From contig NZ_BMOE01000004.1 in NCBI RefSeq assembly GCF_014646915.1, forward strand, positions 124,001-188,000: 64,000 nucleotides of DNA. Direction: 5' to 3'. Position numbers and translations under genes: made by a program. This stretch comes from Deinococcus aquiradiocola. Its GTDB lineage: Bacteria; Deinococcota; Deinococci; Deinococcales; Deinococcaceae. This document shows positions 18,439 through 27,780 of the stretch, piece after piece; position 1 is the first letter of the stretch; every line of letters starts with the position of its first letter. The notes below the pieces were generated by a model. That model was not told the DNA's origin. It made no database searches and worked only from the letters and a program-made list of their open reading frames with translations.

Positions 18439-18444
18439 TACCCT
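18439..18444 (+). promoter_or_regulatory. -10 hexamer TACCCT, leaderless promoter of mqnD
   Basis: TANNNT hexamer ending 6 nt before ATG 18451. Confidence 0.65.
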
Positions 18445-18450
18445 GACCGC

Positions 18451-19383
<933 letters not shown>

Positions 19384-19514
19384 AACGGACTGATCCGACT
19401 GGAAGGAGCAGGCAGAAGCGGATTCCGGATGACAGGGCACGGCACGCGCCGCGTGCCAGGGGGGTGGGAGGCGGGTACGTCGCTCTGGGCGATGCGCTTC
19501 CCGCCCCCTGATGT

Positions 19515-19520
19515 CATGCT
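19515..19520 (+). promoter_or_regulatory. -10-like CATGCT, possible leaderless promoter of DinB-like gene
   Basis: Ends 5 nt before ATG 19526. First base deviates from the TANNNT consensus. Confidence 0.4.
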
Positions 19521-19525
19521 GGGGC

Positions 19526-20020
19526 ATGACGACGATACCTGGGCGGGCGTGGGTGCGGGGCGTACTGGACGTGCTGAGAGAGGCGGTGGAGGGCGGCGCG
19601 CCCGGTCAGGGGACGGCGTTCCTGGACGGGACGAAGGCGGACGGGAGCGGCAATCACGGGCTGCTGGCGACGCTGGACGCGCTGACGGCGGCGCAGGCGA
19701 GCGAGGGGACGGCGCTGGGCCTGAGCGTGGCGGCCCACGCGGCGCACGTGGCGTACCACATGGAGGTCATGGTGCGCTGGGCGCACGGGGAGCGCGGCCC
19801 GTTCGACTGGGCGGGGAGTTTCGGGTCGGGCCGCGTCACGGCGCGGGAGTGGGAGGCGCTGCGGGAGCGGGTGCGGGCGGCGTACGCGGCCCTGCAGGCG
19901 CAGGCGGTCCTGCCGGACGGGGAGCCGGAGGAGGACGCGGCGGGCGGTCTCGCGGGGGGCGTCGCGCACGTCGCGTACCACCTGGGCGCGCTGCGTCAGC
20001 TGGTGAAACTGCTGCAGTGA
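19526..20020 (+). CDS. DinB-like superfamily protein
   Basis: 164 residues. The four-helix DinB/YfiT fold is suggested by histidines placed for metal binding: NHGLLATLDALTAAQAS, AAHAAHVAYHMEVMVRW and near the end GVAHVAYHLGALRQLVKLL. Members include thiol-dependent S-transferases and damage-inducible proteins of unknown function; Deinococcus genomes are known for expansion of this family. The catalytic role here is unknown. ATG 19526 is chosen over 19511 because the -10-like hexamer lies between them. Confidence 0.78.
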   Translation: MTTIPGRAWVRGVLDVLREAVEGGAPGQGTAFLDGTKADGSGNHGLLATLDALTAAQASEGTALGLSVAAHAAHVAYHMEVMVRWAHGERGPFDWAGSFGSGRVTAREWEALRERVRAAYAALQAQAVLPDGEPEEDAAGGLAGGVAHVAYHLGALRQLVKLLQ

Positions 20021-20180
20021 CGCGCGGGGCAACGGCACCCGGCTGGGGCGTGTCCCGTCCACTTCCCGCAGGGTGGGAACCTCACCGCCTCCCCTTCCAT
20101 TTCCGGGACCGCGTCCGCGCTCCTGCTCTTTTCACCCGGATGAACTCCGCGCACGGCGGGGGCGTTCACCTGCAGCCGGA

Positions 20181-21194
20181 TCACCCGAAGATGCTGAGCG
20201 GCAGGAGGGCGCTCACGGTGTAGTTGGGGGCGTCCACGATCTGACTGATGCGGAGGTCCACGCACGCGCTCGCCAGGATGTACGCGTCTGGCACACTCAG
20301 CGCGTGCGTGCGCGTCATGTACGCGAGCAGGCCCTGCAGGGCGGTGCGGGCGGCGTCCATCAGGTCGGGCGCGTGACCGGTCGCGGCGTAACTCCCGGCG
20401 CTCCACAGGCCGGTCGGTTCGGGCGGCGCGCGGAACTCCGGGGTGCGGACGGGATGGTCCCGCATAACCGTGACGCGCAGCGTGAGCTGGCCGTCCATCT
20501 CGATGCCGGTGCCGCTCAGTTCGCCGTCGCCCTGCGCGGCGTGCAGGTCCCCGGCGCTCAGCAGGGCGCCCGGCACCTCGACGGGCAGGTAGAGGGTGCT
20601 GCCGCTCACGAGCTGCCGGATGTCCATGTTGCCGCCCACCTGCCGGGGCGGACTGGTGACGTGCGGGCCGGGCGCGGCAGGCGCGACACCGATGACGCCG
20701 GGAAACGGTGCGAGCGGCACGCGGATGCCGGGCCGGAAATCCGTGTACGTGCGGGCGCGCAGGTCCCAGACGTGCGTGTACCCGCCCGCCGGGAGGTGCG
20801 GCGCGAGCGCCCGGTCGAGCAGGCCGATGCCGTCCGGACGGCAGCCGGTCCAGCCCCACGCGGCGGGCCGCACGTCCAGAATGTCGATGGCGAGCGTGTC
20901 GCCCGGCTCGGCCCCCTGCACGTGGACGGGCCCGGTGAGCGGGTGGCCGCGCAAGCCGCCCGTGGAAGGCCGGACCGGGTACGCGGCCGCGAGCACGGCG
21001 TCCCGCAGGTCCGGGGCGAGGTGGGCGGGCAGGGCGAGTTCGCCCGCCTGGACGCGCCGGGCGACGCTGCCGTACGACGCGTCCAGCGTGTCGAGCGTGA
21101 CGGTGTCGCCGCTCCGCACGGTGAGGGCGGGCGTGAGGGCGGCGTCCCAGACGGTGTGGACGGACTGCGTTCCCAGGTGGTGCGTGCCGGTCAT
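20181..21194 (-). CDS. Acetamidase/formamidase family protein
   Basis: 337 residues, FmdA/AmdA family, which hydrolyse short amides such as formamide or acetamide to ammonia and the acid. Characteristic segments: GDTVTLDTLDA, LTGPVHVQGAEPGDTLAIDIL, the central VGGNMDIRQLVSGSTLYLPV with SAGDLHAAQGDGELSGTGIE (the conserved Asp/His/Glu cluster), and the late ASACVDLRISQIVD. The promoter TACCCT is 5 nt upstream of ATG 21194, and just beyond it lies repeat element B. No nitrogen-regulation genes are adjacent. Confidence 0.9.
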   Translation of the reverse strand: MTGTHHLGTQSVHTVWDAALTPALTVRSGDTVTLDTLDASYGSVARRVQAGELALPAHLAPDLRDAVLAAAYPVRPSTGGLRGHPLTGPVHVQGAEPGDTLAIDILDVRPAAWGWTGCRPDGIGLLDRALAPHLPAGGYTHVWDLRARTYTDFRPGIRVPLAPFPGVIGVAPAAPGPHVTSPPRQVGGNMDIRQLVSGSTLYLPVEVPGALLSAGDLHAAQGDGELSGTGIEMDGQLTLRVTVMRDHPVRTPEFRAPPEPTGLWSAGSYAATGHAPDLMDAARTALQGLLAYMTRTHALSVPDAYILASACVDLRISQIVDAPNYTVSALLPLSIFG

Positions 21195-21199
21195 GCGTC

Positions 21200-21205
21200 A
21201 GGGTA
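21200..21205 (-). promoter_or_regulatory. -10 hexamer TACCCT, leaderless promoter of acetamidase gene
   Basis: TANNNT hexamer ending 5 nt before ATG 21194. Confidence 0.6.
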
Positions 21206-21243
21206 GCGTGCCCGCACCGCTCACCGGCCCGTGGGGCTGGGCG

Positions 21244-21632
21244 TCATACGGTTTTGATCCGATTCCAGGGATGCCGGAAACAGCGAAGGCATCCCTTCTT
21301 GGGCAGAACGGACGCCCTACAGGACGCCTGCCCGCTTCTTGGGCAGAACGGACGCCCTACAGGACGCCTGCCCGCTTCTTGGGCAGAACGGACGCCCTAC
21401 AGGACGCCTGCCCGCTTCTTGGGCAGAACGGGAGGAGTGGCGTGGCCAGCCGCGTCCGTTCACGACGATACGCCCTACAGGACGCCTGCCCGCTTCCTGG
21501 GCAAAACAGCGCCCATGACTGGGACAGCTCCGCAGGAGAGGACGCCTGCCCGCTTCCGTCTCCTCAAAACCGTACTTGTTGGCGCCCTTGTCACTCGGCT
21601 GAACGCTACAAGTTCAGCTCAACACCATATCA
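21244..21632 (+). repeat. MITE-like repeat element, copy B (389 bp)
   Basis: Same modules as copy A (5545-5754), in opposite orientation. Ends are TCATACGGTTTTGA (21244-21257) and TCAACACCATATCA (21619-21632). A hairpin GGGATGCC/GGCATCCC follows the left end; then come three perfect 40-bp units (21299-21338, 21339-21378, 21379-21418), a fourth disrupted by about 38 bp of unrelated sequence, and two partial units to 21556. The right end carries the hairpin GCTGAAC/GTTCAGC (21599-21619). The terminal TGA (minus strand, 21632-21630) is the stop codon of the SDR gene. Confidence 0.85.
21299..21418 (+). repeat. Perfect 40-bp tandem repeat, three units inside element B
   Basis: Three identical consecutive 40-bp units beginning TTGGGCAGAACGGACGCCCT. 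Related but diverged units are found in element A. Variable copy number between the two elements suggests expansion by slippage or recombination. Confidence 0.9.
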
Positions 21633-22343
21633 GACGTCCTGGGTGGTGGGACGGATGAGCAGTTCGTTGATGGCGACGTGTTCCGGCTGCGTCAGGGCGT
21701 ACAGCACGGCGCGCGCCACGTCGTCCTCGTGCAGGAACGCCGCGTCCGGCCTGCCGTTCCGCCAGAATTCCGTGTCCACCCGGCCCGGCTCGACGATGGT
21801 GACGCGCACGCCCTGCCCGCTCACTTCCTTGCGGATGCTGTCGCCCATCCCGGAGATCGCCCACTTGGTGGCGCTGTACGGGCCGGGGTTGGCGACGCGT
21901 CCGGCGACGCTGCCCACCAGAAAGAAATGCCCCCGCGCCTTCACGATCTCCGGCAGGGTCGCGCGTGCAGTGAGGGCCGCGCCGAGCACGTTGGTGAGGA
22001 TCATGTCCCGCCACTCGTTCGGGGTGGGGTCGCCGCTCGCGTACCTGCCGGTCCCGGCCGTGAAGCCCGCGTTCGCGAAGGCCGCGTCCAGCCGCCCGAA
22101 GCGCTCCAGGGTGGCCTGCACGGCCGCCTCCAGTTCCGTCCACTCGGTCACGTCCACCTTCAGGGCCAGCGCCTTTTCCTGGCCGAGTTCGGCCGCCAGG
22201 ACCTCCAGCCGGTCAAGGCTGCGGGCCGTGAGCACCACGCGGTACCCGGCCTGCACGGCGTGCCGCGCGACCGCCGCGCCAATTCCCATGCTGGCCCCCG
22301 TGATGAAGAGGACTTTGCCTTCCGCGCCCTTGTGATCGGTCAT
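21630..22343 (-). CDS. Short-chain dehydrogenase/reductase (SDR)
   Basis: 237 residues, classical SDR. The cofactor motif TGASMGIGAAVARHA lies at the N-terminus; NAGFTAGTG is the NAG element, and the catalytic Ser/Tyr/Lys set is GSVAGR followed by YSATKWAISG. A basic LTARSLDRL after strand 2 suggests NADP preference. It oxidises or reduces an alcohol/carbonyl of unknown identity. Its stop codon is supplied by the terminal inverted repeat of element B. It is divergent from the ThDP enzyme gene and has a TAGCCT promoter. Confidence 0.9.
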   Translation of the reverse strand: MTDHKGAEGKVLFITGASMGIGAAVARHAVQAGYRVVLTARSLDRLEVLAAELGQEKALALKVDVTEWTELEAAVQATLERFGRLDAAFANAGFTAGTGRYASGDPTPNEWRDMILTNVLGAALTARATLPEIVKARGHFFLVGSVAGRVANPGPYSATKWAISGMGDSIRKEVSGQGVRVTIVEPGRVDTEFWRNGRPDAAFLHEDDVARAVLYALTQPEHVAINELLIRPTTQDV

Positions 22344-22349
22344 GGCGGC

Positions 22350-22355
22350 AGGCTA
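22350..22355 (-). promoter_or_regulatory. -10 hexamer TAGCCT, leaderless promoter of SDR gene
   Basis: TANNNT hexamer ending 6 nt before ATG 22343. Confidence 0.65.
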
Positions 22356-22456
22356 CCGGGCGCGCGGGAGACCAACCGCGCCGCACACCACCGAATGAAG
22401 AGAGCGTAAGGAGGCCAGTCAGGGCGCGGACGCGGGCGCCGCCGCTGGAAATGCTC

Positions 22457-22462
22457 TACGCT
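22457..22462 (+). promoter_or_regulatory. -10 hexamer TACGCT upstream of the ThDP enzyme gene
   Basis: TANNNT hexamer about 58 nt before ATG 22521. Unlike most neighbours this gene has a real leader with a GGAGG ribosome site 7 nt before its start. Confidence 0.5.
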
Positions 22463-22520
22463 GGCGGCAATCCGAGTCTCGCGTCCCTGTTCCGCTCCCG
22501 TCTCTTTCTGGAGGTCCGTC

Positions 22521-24173
22521 ATGCCTACCGTCCGTGAGGTCACGTTCAACCTGCTGCGTCAGCTGGGCCTGACCACCATCTTCGGCAATCCCGGCAGTAC
22601 CGAGGAGCCGTTCCTGAAGGACTTCCCCGCAGATTTCCGGTATGTGCTGGCACTGCAGGAGGCGAGCGCGGTCGGGATGGCGGACGGGTACGCGCAGGGG
22701 TCGGGGAGGCCCGCGCTGGTGAACCTGCACACGGCTCCGGGCGTGGGAAACGGGATGGGGAACATCATCACGGCGGCGCGCAACAAGACGCCGCTGATCA
22801 TCACGGCGGGACAGCAGACGCGCAGGACGCTGCTGATGGAGGCGTTCCTGAGCAACGTGCGCGCCACGGAGCTGCCGCTCCCACACGTGAAGTGGAGTTA
22901 CGAGCCGGTGCGGGCGCAGGACGTGCCGGCCGCGTTCATGCGGGCGTACGCGGAGGCGGTGCAGGCGCCGGCGGGGCCGGTGTTCCTGTCGTTGCCGCTC
23001 GACGACTGGGACCAGGAGGCGGAGGGGGAAGCGGTGCTGCGGAGCGTGTCCGGGCGGGTCGCGCCGGACCCGGAACGGCTGGAGCTGGTGGCGGCGGCCC
23101 TGCGGGGCGCGCGGAATCCGGCGCTGGTGATGGGGGCGGGCGTGGACCGCAGCGGCGGGTGGGGGGCGGGCGTGGCGCTGGCGGAGACGCTGGGGTGCGC
23201 GGTGTACGGCGCGCCGATCGCGGAGCGGCTGGGGTTCCCGACCACGCACCCGCAGTACCGTGGGCCGCTGCCGTTCGCGATTCTGCCGCTGGGGCGGGCG
23301 CTCGCGCCGCATGACGTGGTGGTGGTGGTGGGCGCGGAGGTGTTCCGGTACTACCCGTACGTGCCGGGAGAGTACCTGGCGGGCGGGACGAGGGTTTGGC
23401 AGCTGACGGACGATCCGGCGGAGGCGGCGCGCGCGCCGGTGGGGGACAGCGTGATCGGGGACGCGCGCCTGTGCCTGGAGGGGCTGTCGGCGCATCTCGC
23501 GGACTTCGTGCCGGGGTGGGGGCGGGCGGTGAGCGCGTCTCCCCCTCCCGCCGCCACGCCGGACGGGGGGCCGGCGACCGTGCCGCCTTCTCCTGCTCCC
23601 GCACCGGGGGACGCCCGCCTGACGGCGCGGGACCTGTTCGCGCTGGTGGCGCAGGAACGGCCCGACGATTCGGTGGTGGTGCAGGAGGTGCCGAGCAGCA
23701 TTCCGGCCCTGATGCGGCACCTGAAGTTCAGCGGGCCGGGCCGGTACTTCACGATGGCGAGCGGCGGGCTGGGCTTCGGGCTGCCCGCCGCGGTGGGTCT
23801 GGCCCTCGCGGAGCGGGACGGGGGGCGTGGGTGGCCGGTGCTGGCGTTCATCGGGGACGGGTCGCTGCACTACAGCGTGCAGGCGCTGTGGTCGGCGGCG
23901 CAGCTGGGCGTGCGGGTGGTGGTGGTCGTGCCGCGCAACGGCGAGTACGGCATCCTGAAGATGTTCGCGCGGCAGGAAGGCACGCCGGGCGTGCCGGGCC
24001 TGGACCTGCCGGGCCTGGACGCCGTGCGGATCGCGCAGGGGTACGGCGTGACGGCCCTGGCGGCACGGACGGCGGACGAGGTGAGGTCGGCGCTGAGGGA
24101 CGCGCTGCGGCGGGACGGTCCGACCCTGATCGAGGTGCCGGTCACGCCGGAACCCGGCAAGCTGCTCGGCTGA
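22521..24173 (+). CDS. mdlC: Benzoylformate decarboxylase-like ThDP-dependent enzyme
   Basis: 550 residues, collinear with benzoylformate decarboxylase (2-oxo acid to aldehyde plus CO2, thiamine diphosphate and Mg dependent). Recalled catalytic positions are retained: Ser26 in FGNPGS, Glu47 in ALQEAS, His70 in NLHTAPG, and the Mg/ThDP motif GDGSLHYS. The second catalytic histidine, expected in FRYHQY, is replaced by Tyr278 (FRYYPY). Residues about 335-365 are a Pro-rich insert between domains. It ends 51 nt before deoB, which has its own promoter. Substrate could differ from benzoylformate. Confidence 0.85.
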   Translation: MPTVREVTFNLLRQLGLTTIFGNPGSTEEPFLKDFPADFRYVLALQEASAVGMADGYAQGSGRPALVNLHTAPGVGNGMGNIITAARNKTPLIITAGQQTRRTLLMEAFLSNVRATELPLPHVKWSYEPVRAQDVPAAFMRAYAEAVQAPAGPVFLSLPLDDWDQEAEGEAVLRSVSGRVAPDPERLELVAAALRGARNPALVMGAGVDRSGGWGAGVALAETLGCAVYGAPIAERLGFPTTHPQYRGPLPFAILPLGRALAPHDVVVVVGAEVFRYYPYVPGEYLAGGTRVWQLTDDPAEAARAPVGDSVIGDARLCLEGLSAHLADFVPGWGRAVSASPPPAATPDGGPATVPPSPAPAPGDARLTARDLFALVAQERPDDSVVVQEVPSSIPALMRHLKFSGPGRYFTMASGGLGFGLPAAVGLALAERDGGRGWPVLAFIGDGSLHYSVQALWSAAQLGVRVVVVVPRNGEYGILKMFARQEGTPGVPGLDLPGLDAVRIAQGYGVTALAARTADEVRSALRDALRRDGPTLIEVPVTPEPGKLLG

Positions 24174-24212
24174 ACGGGTCGCCGCTTGCGGGGTGGGGGC
24201 CGTGAACTGCTC

Positions 24213-24218
24213 TAGACT
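24213..24218 (+). promoter_or_regulatory. -10 hexamer TAGACT, leaderless promoter of deoB
   Basis: TANNNT hexamer ending 6 nt before ATG 24225. Confidence 0.7.
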
Positions 24219-24224
24219 GCCCGC

Positions 24225-25390
<1,166 letters not shown>

Positions 25391-25394
<4 letters not shown>

Positions 25395-26083
25395 GCGTGC
25401 GGGGCGGGGTGGCGGGACCGGAGAGTTTCGCGTACACCCTGACGCTCGGCGGGCGGTACGCGGGCACGCAGGAGTGGGTGGTGCGGCCGGAGCGTTCCGG
25501 CGTCGTGACGCGCGTGCAGACGGAGTTCGGCGGGGCGCTCCCGGCGGCCCGGAAGGTGCAGGAGTCGCGGCTCGACCCGGCGTCCGGGCAGAGCGTGGCG
25601 TACGCGGAGGCGGAGGGCGGGAATCGCCGCCCGCACTTCGAGACGCTGTTCGACGCGGCGACCGGCCTCGTCACGCTGCGGCAGGGCAAGGACGAGGCGA
25701 CGCAGCCGCTGGTGGAGGGGTACCACGACCCGCTGTCGCTGCTGCTGTGGCTGCGTTCGCGTCCGCAGGAGGCCGCGTCCGTGCCGCTCACCGTACGCAT
25801 GGTGGGTGGGCGCGTGCACGTGCAGGCCCTGCCGGACAGCGATGTGCACGGTCTCGCGGCGCACGTGTACTTCCTGCGGCCCGGCGGGGCGTACGTGTAC
25901 GTGGAGCGGGACGCGCCGCACCGCCTGCTGCGCCTGATCCAGCCGAGCGATTTCGGTCCGGTGGAGGCCCTGCTGACGCTGGAGCACGCGGGCGCTCGCC
26001 GCGAGCATTCCCGCGCCGGGGGCGCGCGTGACGCCGTGCGCGGCGAGCGCCCGCCGCCCGGCAAGCCGCGCCGTCGCCGCTGA
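25391..26083 (+). CDS. Hypothetical protein coupled to deoB
   Basis: 230 residues from GTG 25391, whose GTGA overlaps the deoB stop, so it is translated from the deoB message. No family is recognised with confidence. The beta-rich layout ([76 protein letters not shown]) resembles DUF3108-type lipocalin-like folds, but there is no signal peptide. The C-terminal 35 residues are very basic (ending KPRRRR). The link to nucleoside metabolism is only positional. Confidence 0.65.
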
Positions 26084-26224
26084 CGCGCGCTCACCCCTTC
26101 GCCGGGGCGGAGGTCCGTCGCACGTAAGCGAGCACTTCCATGGTTCCGCTCCAGCACCTCCACCACCCGCGCCGCCCGGTCATCGAAACGGAGGACGGTC
26201 TGGTGACAGACGCTCCCTCCACAC

Positions 26225-26287
26225 CCGCCGGGACGGTCGGCCCCGTTCCGAATCCCGATCACTCGCCCCGTCCGGCCGTCCCGGCGG
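26225..26287 (+). promoter_or_regulatory. Large stem-loop in the hisD leader
   Basis: A perfect 12-bp stem CCGCCGGGACGG (26225-26236) / CCGTCCCGGCGG (26276-26287), extendable to 16 pairs with one G-T, ends 35 nt before the hisD ATG. The 239-nt stretch between genes (26084-26322) otherwise holds an open frame in register with hisD, starting ATG 26140 and including the cluster QHLHH. Whether the structure controls hisD is inference. Confidence 0.4.
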
Positions 26288-26322
26288 CGGGCGTTGTGGC
26301 GACACACGCCAGAGGTAACTTC

Positions 26323-27642
26323 ATGAACATCCTGAAAGGTGAGGCGGCCCGTGCCGCCCTGACGCGCACGTTCTCCGAGATTCCCGTGCCGGACAGCGTG
26401 CTGGACCGCAACGAGCGGCTGTTCGGAGAACGGCTCACGCCGGAACAGGTGGTGGACCGCATCCTGAAGGACGTGCAGGCGCGCGGCGACGACGCCCTCC
26501 TCGACTGGACGGAACGCCTCGACGGGTTCCGCCCGGACCGCCTGGAGGTGACGGCGGACGAACTCGCGGCGGCGAGCGTCGCGCCGGAACTGCACGCCGC
26601 GATCGAACTGGCGATCTCGCGCGTGCGGGCCTTCTACGAGCAGCAGCCCGCGCACGGCTTCCTGAACCACGGGCCGGACGGCGCGCTCGGGCAGCTGGTG
26701 CGGCCGCTCGGGCGGGTGGGCGTGTACGTGCCGGGCGGCCTCGCGCCGCTCGTCAGCACCCTGATTCACACGGCGATCCCGGCGCAGGTGGCGGGCGTGC
26801 CGGAACTCGTCGTGTGCAGCCCCGTGGGCCGCGACGGGGACATTCACCCGGCAGTGCTGGTCGCGGCGCGCCTGATCGGCGTGACGCGCGTGTTCCGGCT
26901 GGGCGGCGCGCAGGCCATCGCGGCCCTCGCGTACGGGACGGCGTCCGTGCCGGGCGTCGACAAGATCGCCGGGCCGGGCAACCTGTTCGTGGTGATCGCC
27001 AAACGCATGGTGTTCGGCCAGGTGGGCATCGAGAGCCTGCCCGGCCCGACCGAGACGCTGGTCCTCGCGGACGACAGCGCCGACGCGCGCTACGTGGCCG
27101 CTGACCTGCTCGCGCAGGCGGAACACCTGGGGGCCGAACCGGTCCTCGTGAGCACCAGCCGCGAGCTGCTGGTGGCCGTACAGGCCGAACTGAACGGTCA
27201 GCTGGAGGCCCTGCCGGAACCGAACCGCGGCTGGGCGCGCGACAGCGTGGACGCCCGCATGAAGATCGTGCTGGCGGACACGCTGGACGAGGCGCTCGAC
27301 CTGTCGAACGTGTACGCGCCCGAGCACCTGTGCCTGCTGACGCGCGACCCGTGGTCCCTGCTGGGGCGCGTGCAGCGGGCGGGCGGCGTGTTCGTCGGCG
27401 AGAGCAGCATGGAGGCCCTCGGGGATTACCTGGCCGGGCCGAGTCACGTCATGCCGACGGGCGGCACGGCCCGCTTCATGAGCCCGGTGAACGTGCGTGA
27501 CTTCCAGAACATCATCTCGGTGGTGGGCATCAACGAGGAGACGCTGCGGCGCGTGGGGCCGGCCGCCGCGCTCCTCGCGCGCACCGAGGGTCTGGAAGCG
27601 CACGCGCGCGCCATCGAGTCGCGCCTGAACACGCAAGGCTGA
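26323..27642 (+). CDS. hisD: Histidinol dehydrogenase
   Basis: 439 residues. HisD performs the last two steps of histidine synthesis, oxidising L-histidinol to histidine with two NAD. The N-terminal half has VDRILKDVQARGDDALLDWTER and GRVGVYVPGGLAPLVSTLIH; the signature region is GVDKIAGPGNLFVVIAKR, GIESLPGPTETLV and YAPEHLCL, ending GPSHVMPTGGTARF. ATG 26323 has an AGAGG site 7 nt upstream and matches the family start; the frame is open 61 codons further upstream, but those residues are Pro-rich and unlike the family. It is the only his gene here and is followed by a strong terminator. Confidence 0.95.
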   Translation: MNILKGEAARAALTRTFSEIPVPDSVLDRNERLFGERLTPEQVVDRILKDVQARGDDALLDWTERLDGFRPDRLEVTADELAAASVAPELHAAIELAISRVRAFYEQQPAHGFLNHGPDGALGQLVRPLGRVGVYVPGGLAPLVSTLIHTAIPAQVAGVPELVVCSPVGRDGDIHPAVLVAARLIGVTRVFRLGGAQAIAALAYGTASVPGVDKIAGPGNLFVVIAKRMVFGQVGIESLPGPTETLVLADDSADARYVAADLLAQAEHLGAEPVLVSTSRELLVAVQAELNGQLEALPEPNRGWARDSVDARMKIVLADTLDEALDLSNVYAPEHLCLLTRDPWSLLGRVQRAGGVFVGESSMEALGDYLAGPSHVMPTGGTARFMSPVNVRDFQNIISVVGINEETLRRVGPAAALLARTEGLEAHARAIESRLNTQG

Positions 27643-27659
27643 CCCTGTTCGGGCGGTGG

Positions 27660-27696
27660 GGGCGGCGCGCGGAGACCGGACGCGTGCCGCCCTTTC
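27660..27696 (+). terminator. Rho-independent terminator of hisD
   Basis: 12-bp stem GGGCGGCGCGCG / CGCGTGCCGCCC (one G-T), 9-nt loop, followed by TTTCCT, 17 nt after the hisD stop. Confidence 0.75.
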
Positions 27697-27768
27697 CTGT
27701 GGCGCGGTCCCGGGGGTGCGCGTGCCGGAATGGTGAACTTCTGGGATGTGTGTCCGCGCTGCCGCAGG

Positions 27769-27774
27769 TATGCT
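27769..27774 (+). promoter_or_regulatory. -10 hexamer TATGCT, leaderless promoter of DUF3084 gene
   Basis: TANNNT hexamer ending 6 nt before GTG 27781; it lies inside the longer possible frame, so it rules out the earlier ATG 27730. Confidence 0.65.
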
Positions 27775-27780
27775 GGGGCC

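Noticed and set aside
21299..21556. Regular 40-bp repeats that could suggest a CRISPR array
   Set aside because: The units are directly adjacent with no unique spacers, the flanks match the MITE-like element, and no cas genes are present.
26140..26322. N-terminal extension of HisD by 61 residues
   Set aside because: The extra residues are Pro-rich and unlike the family start, while ATG 26323 has a good AGAGG site.
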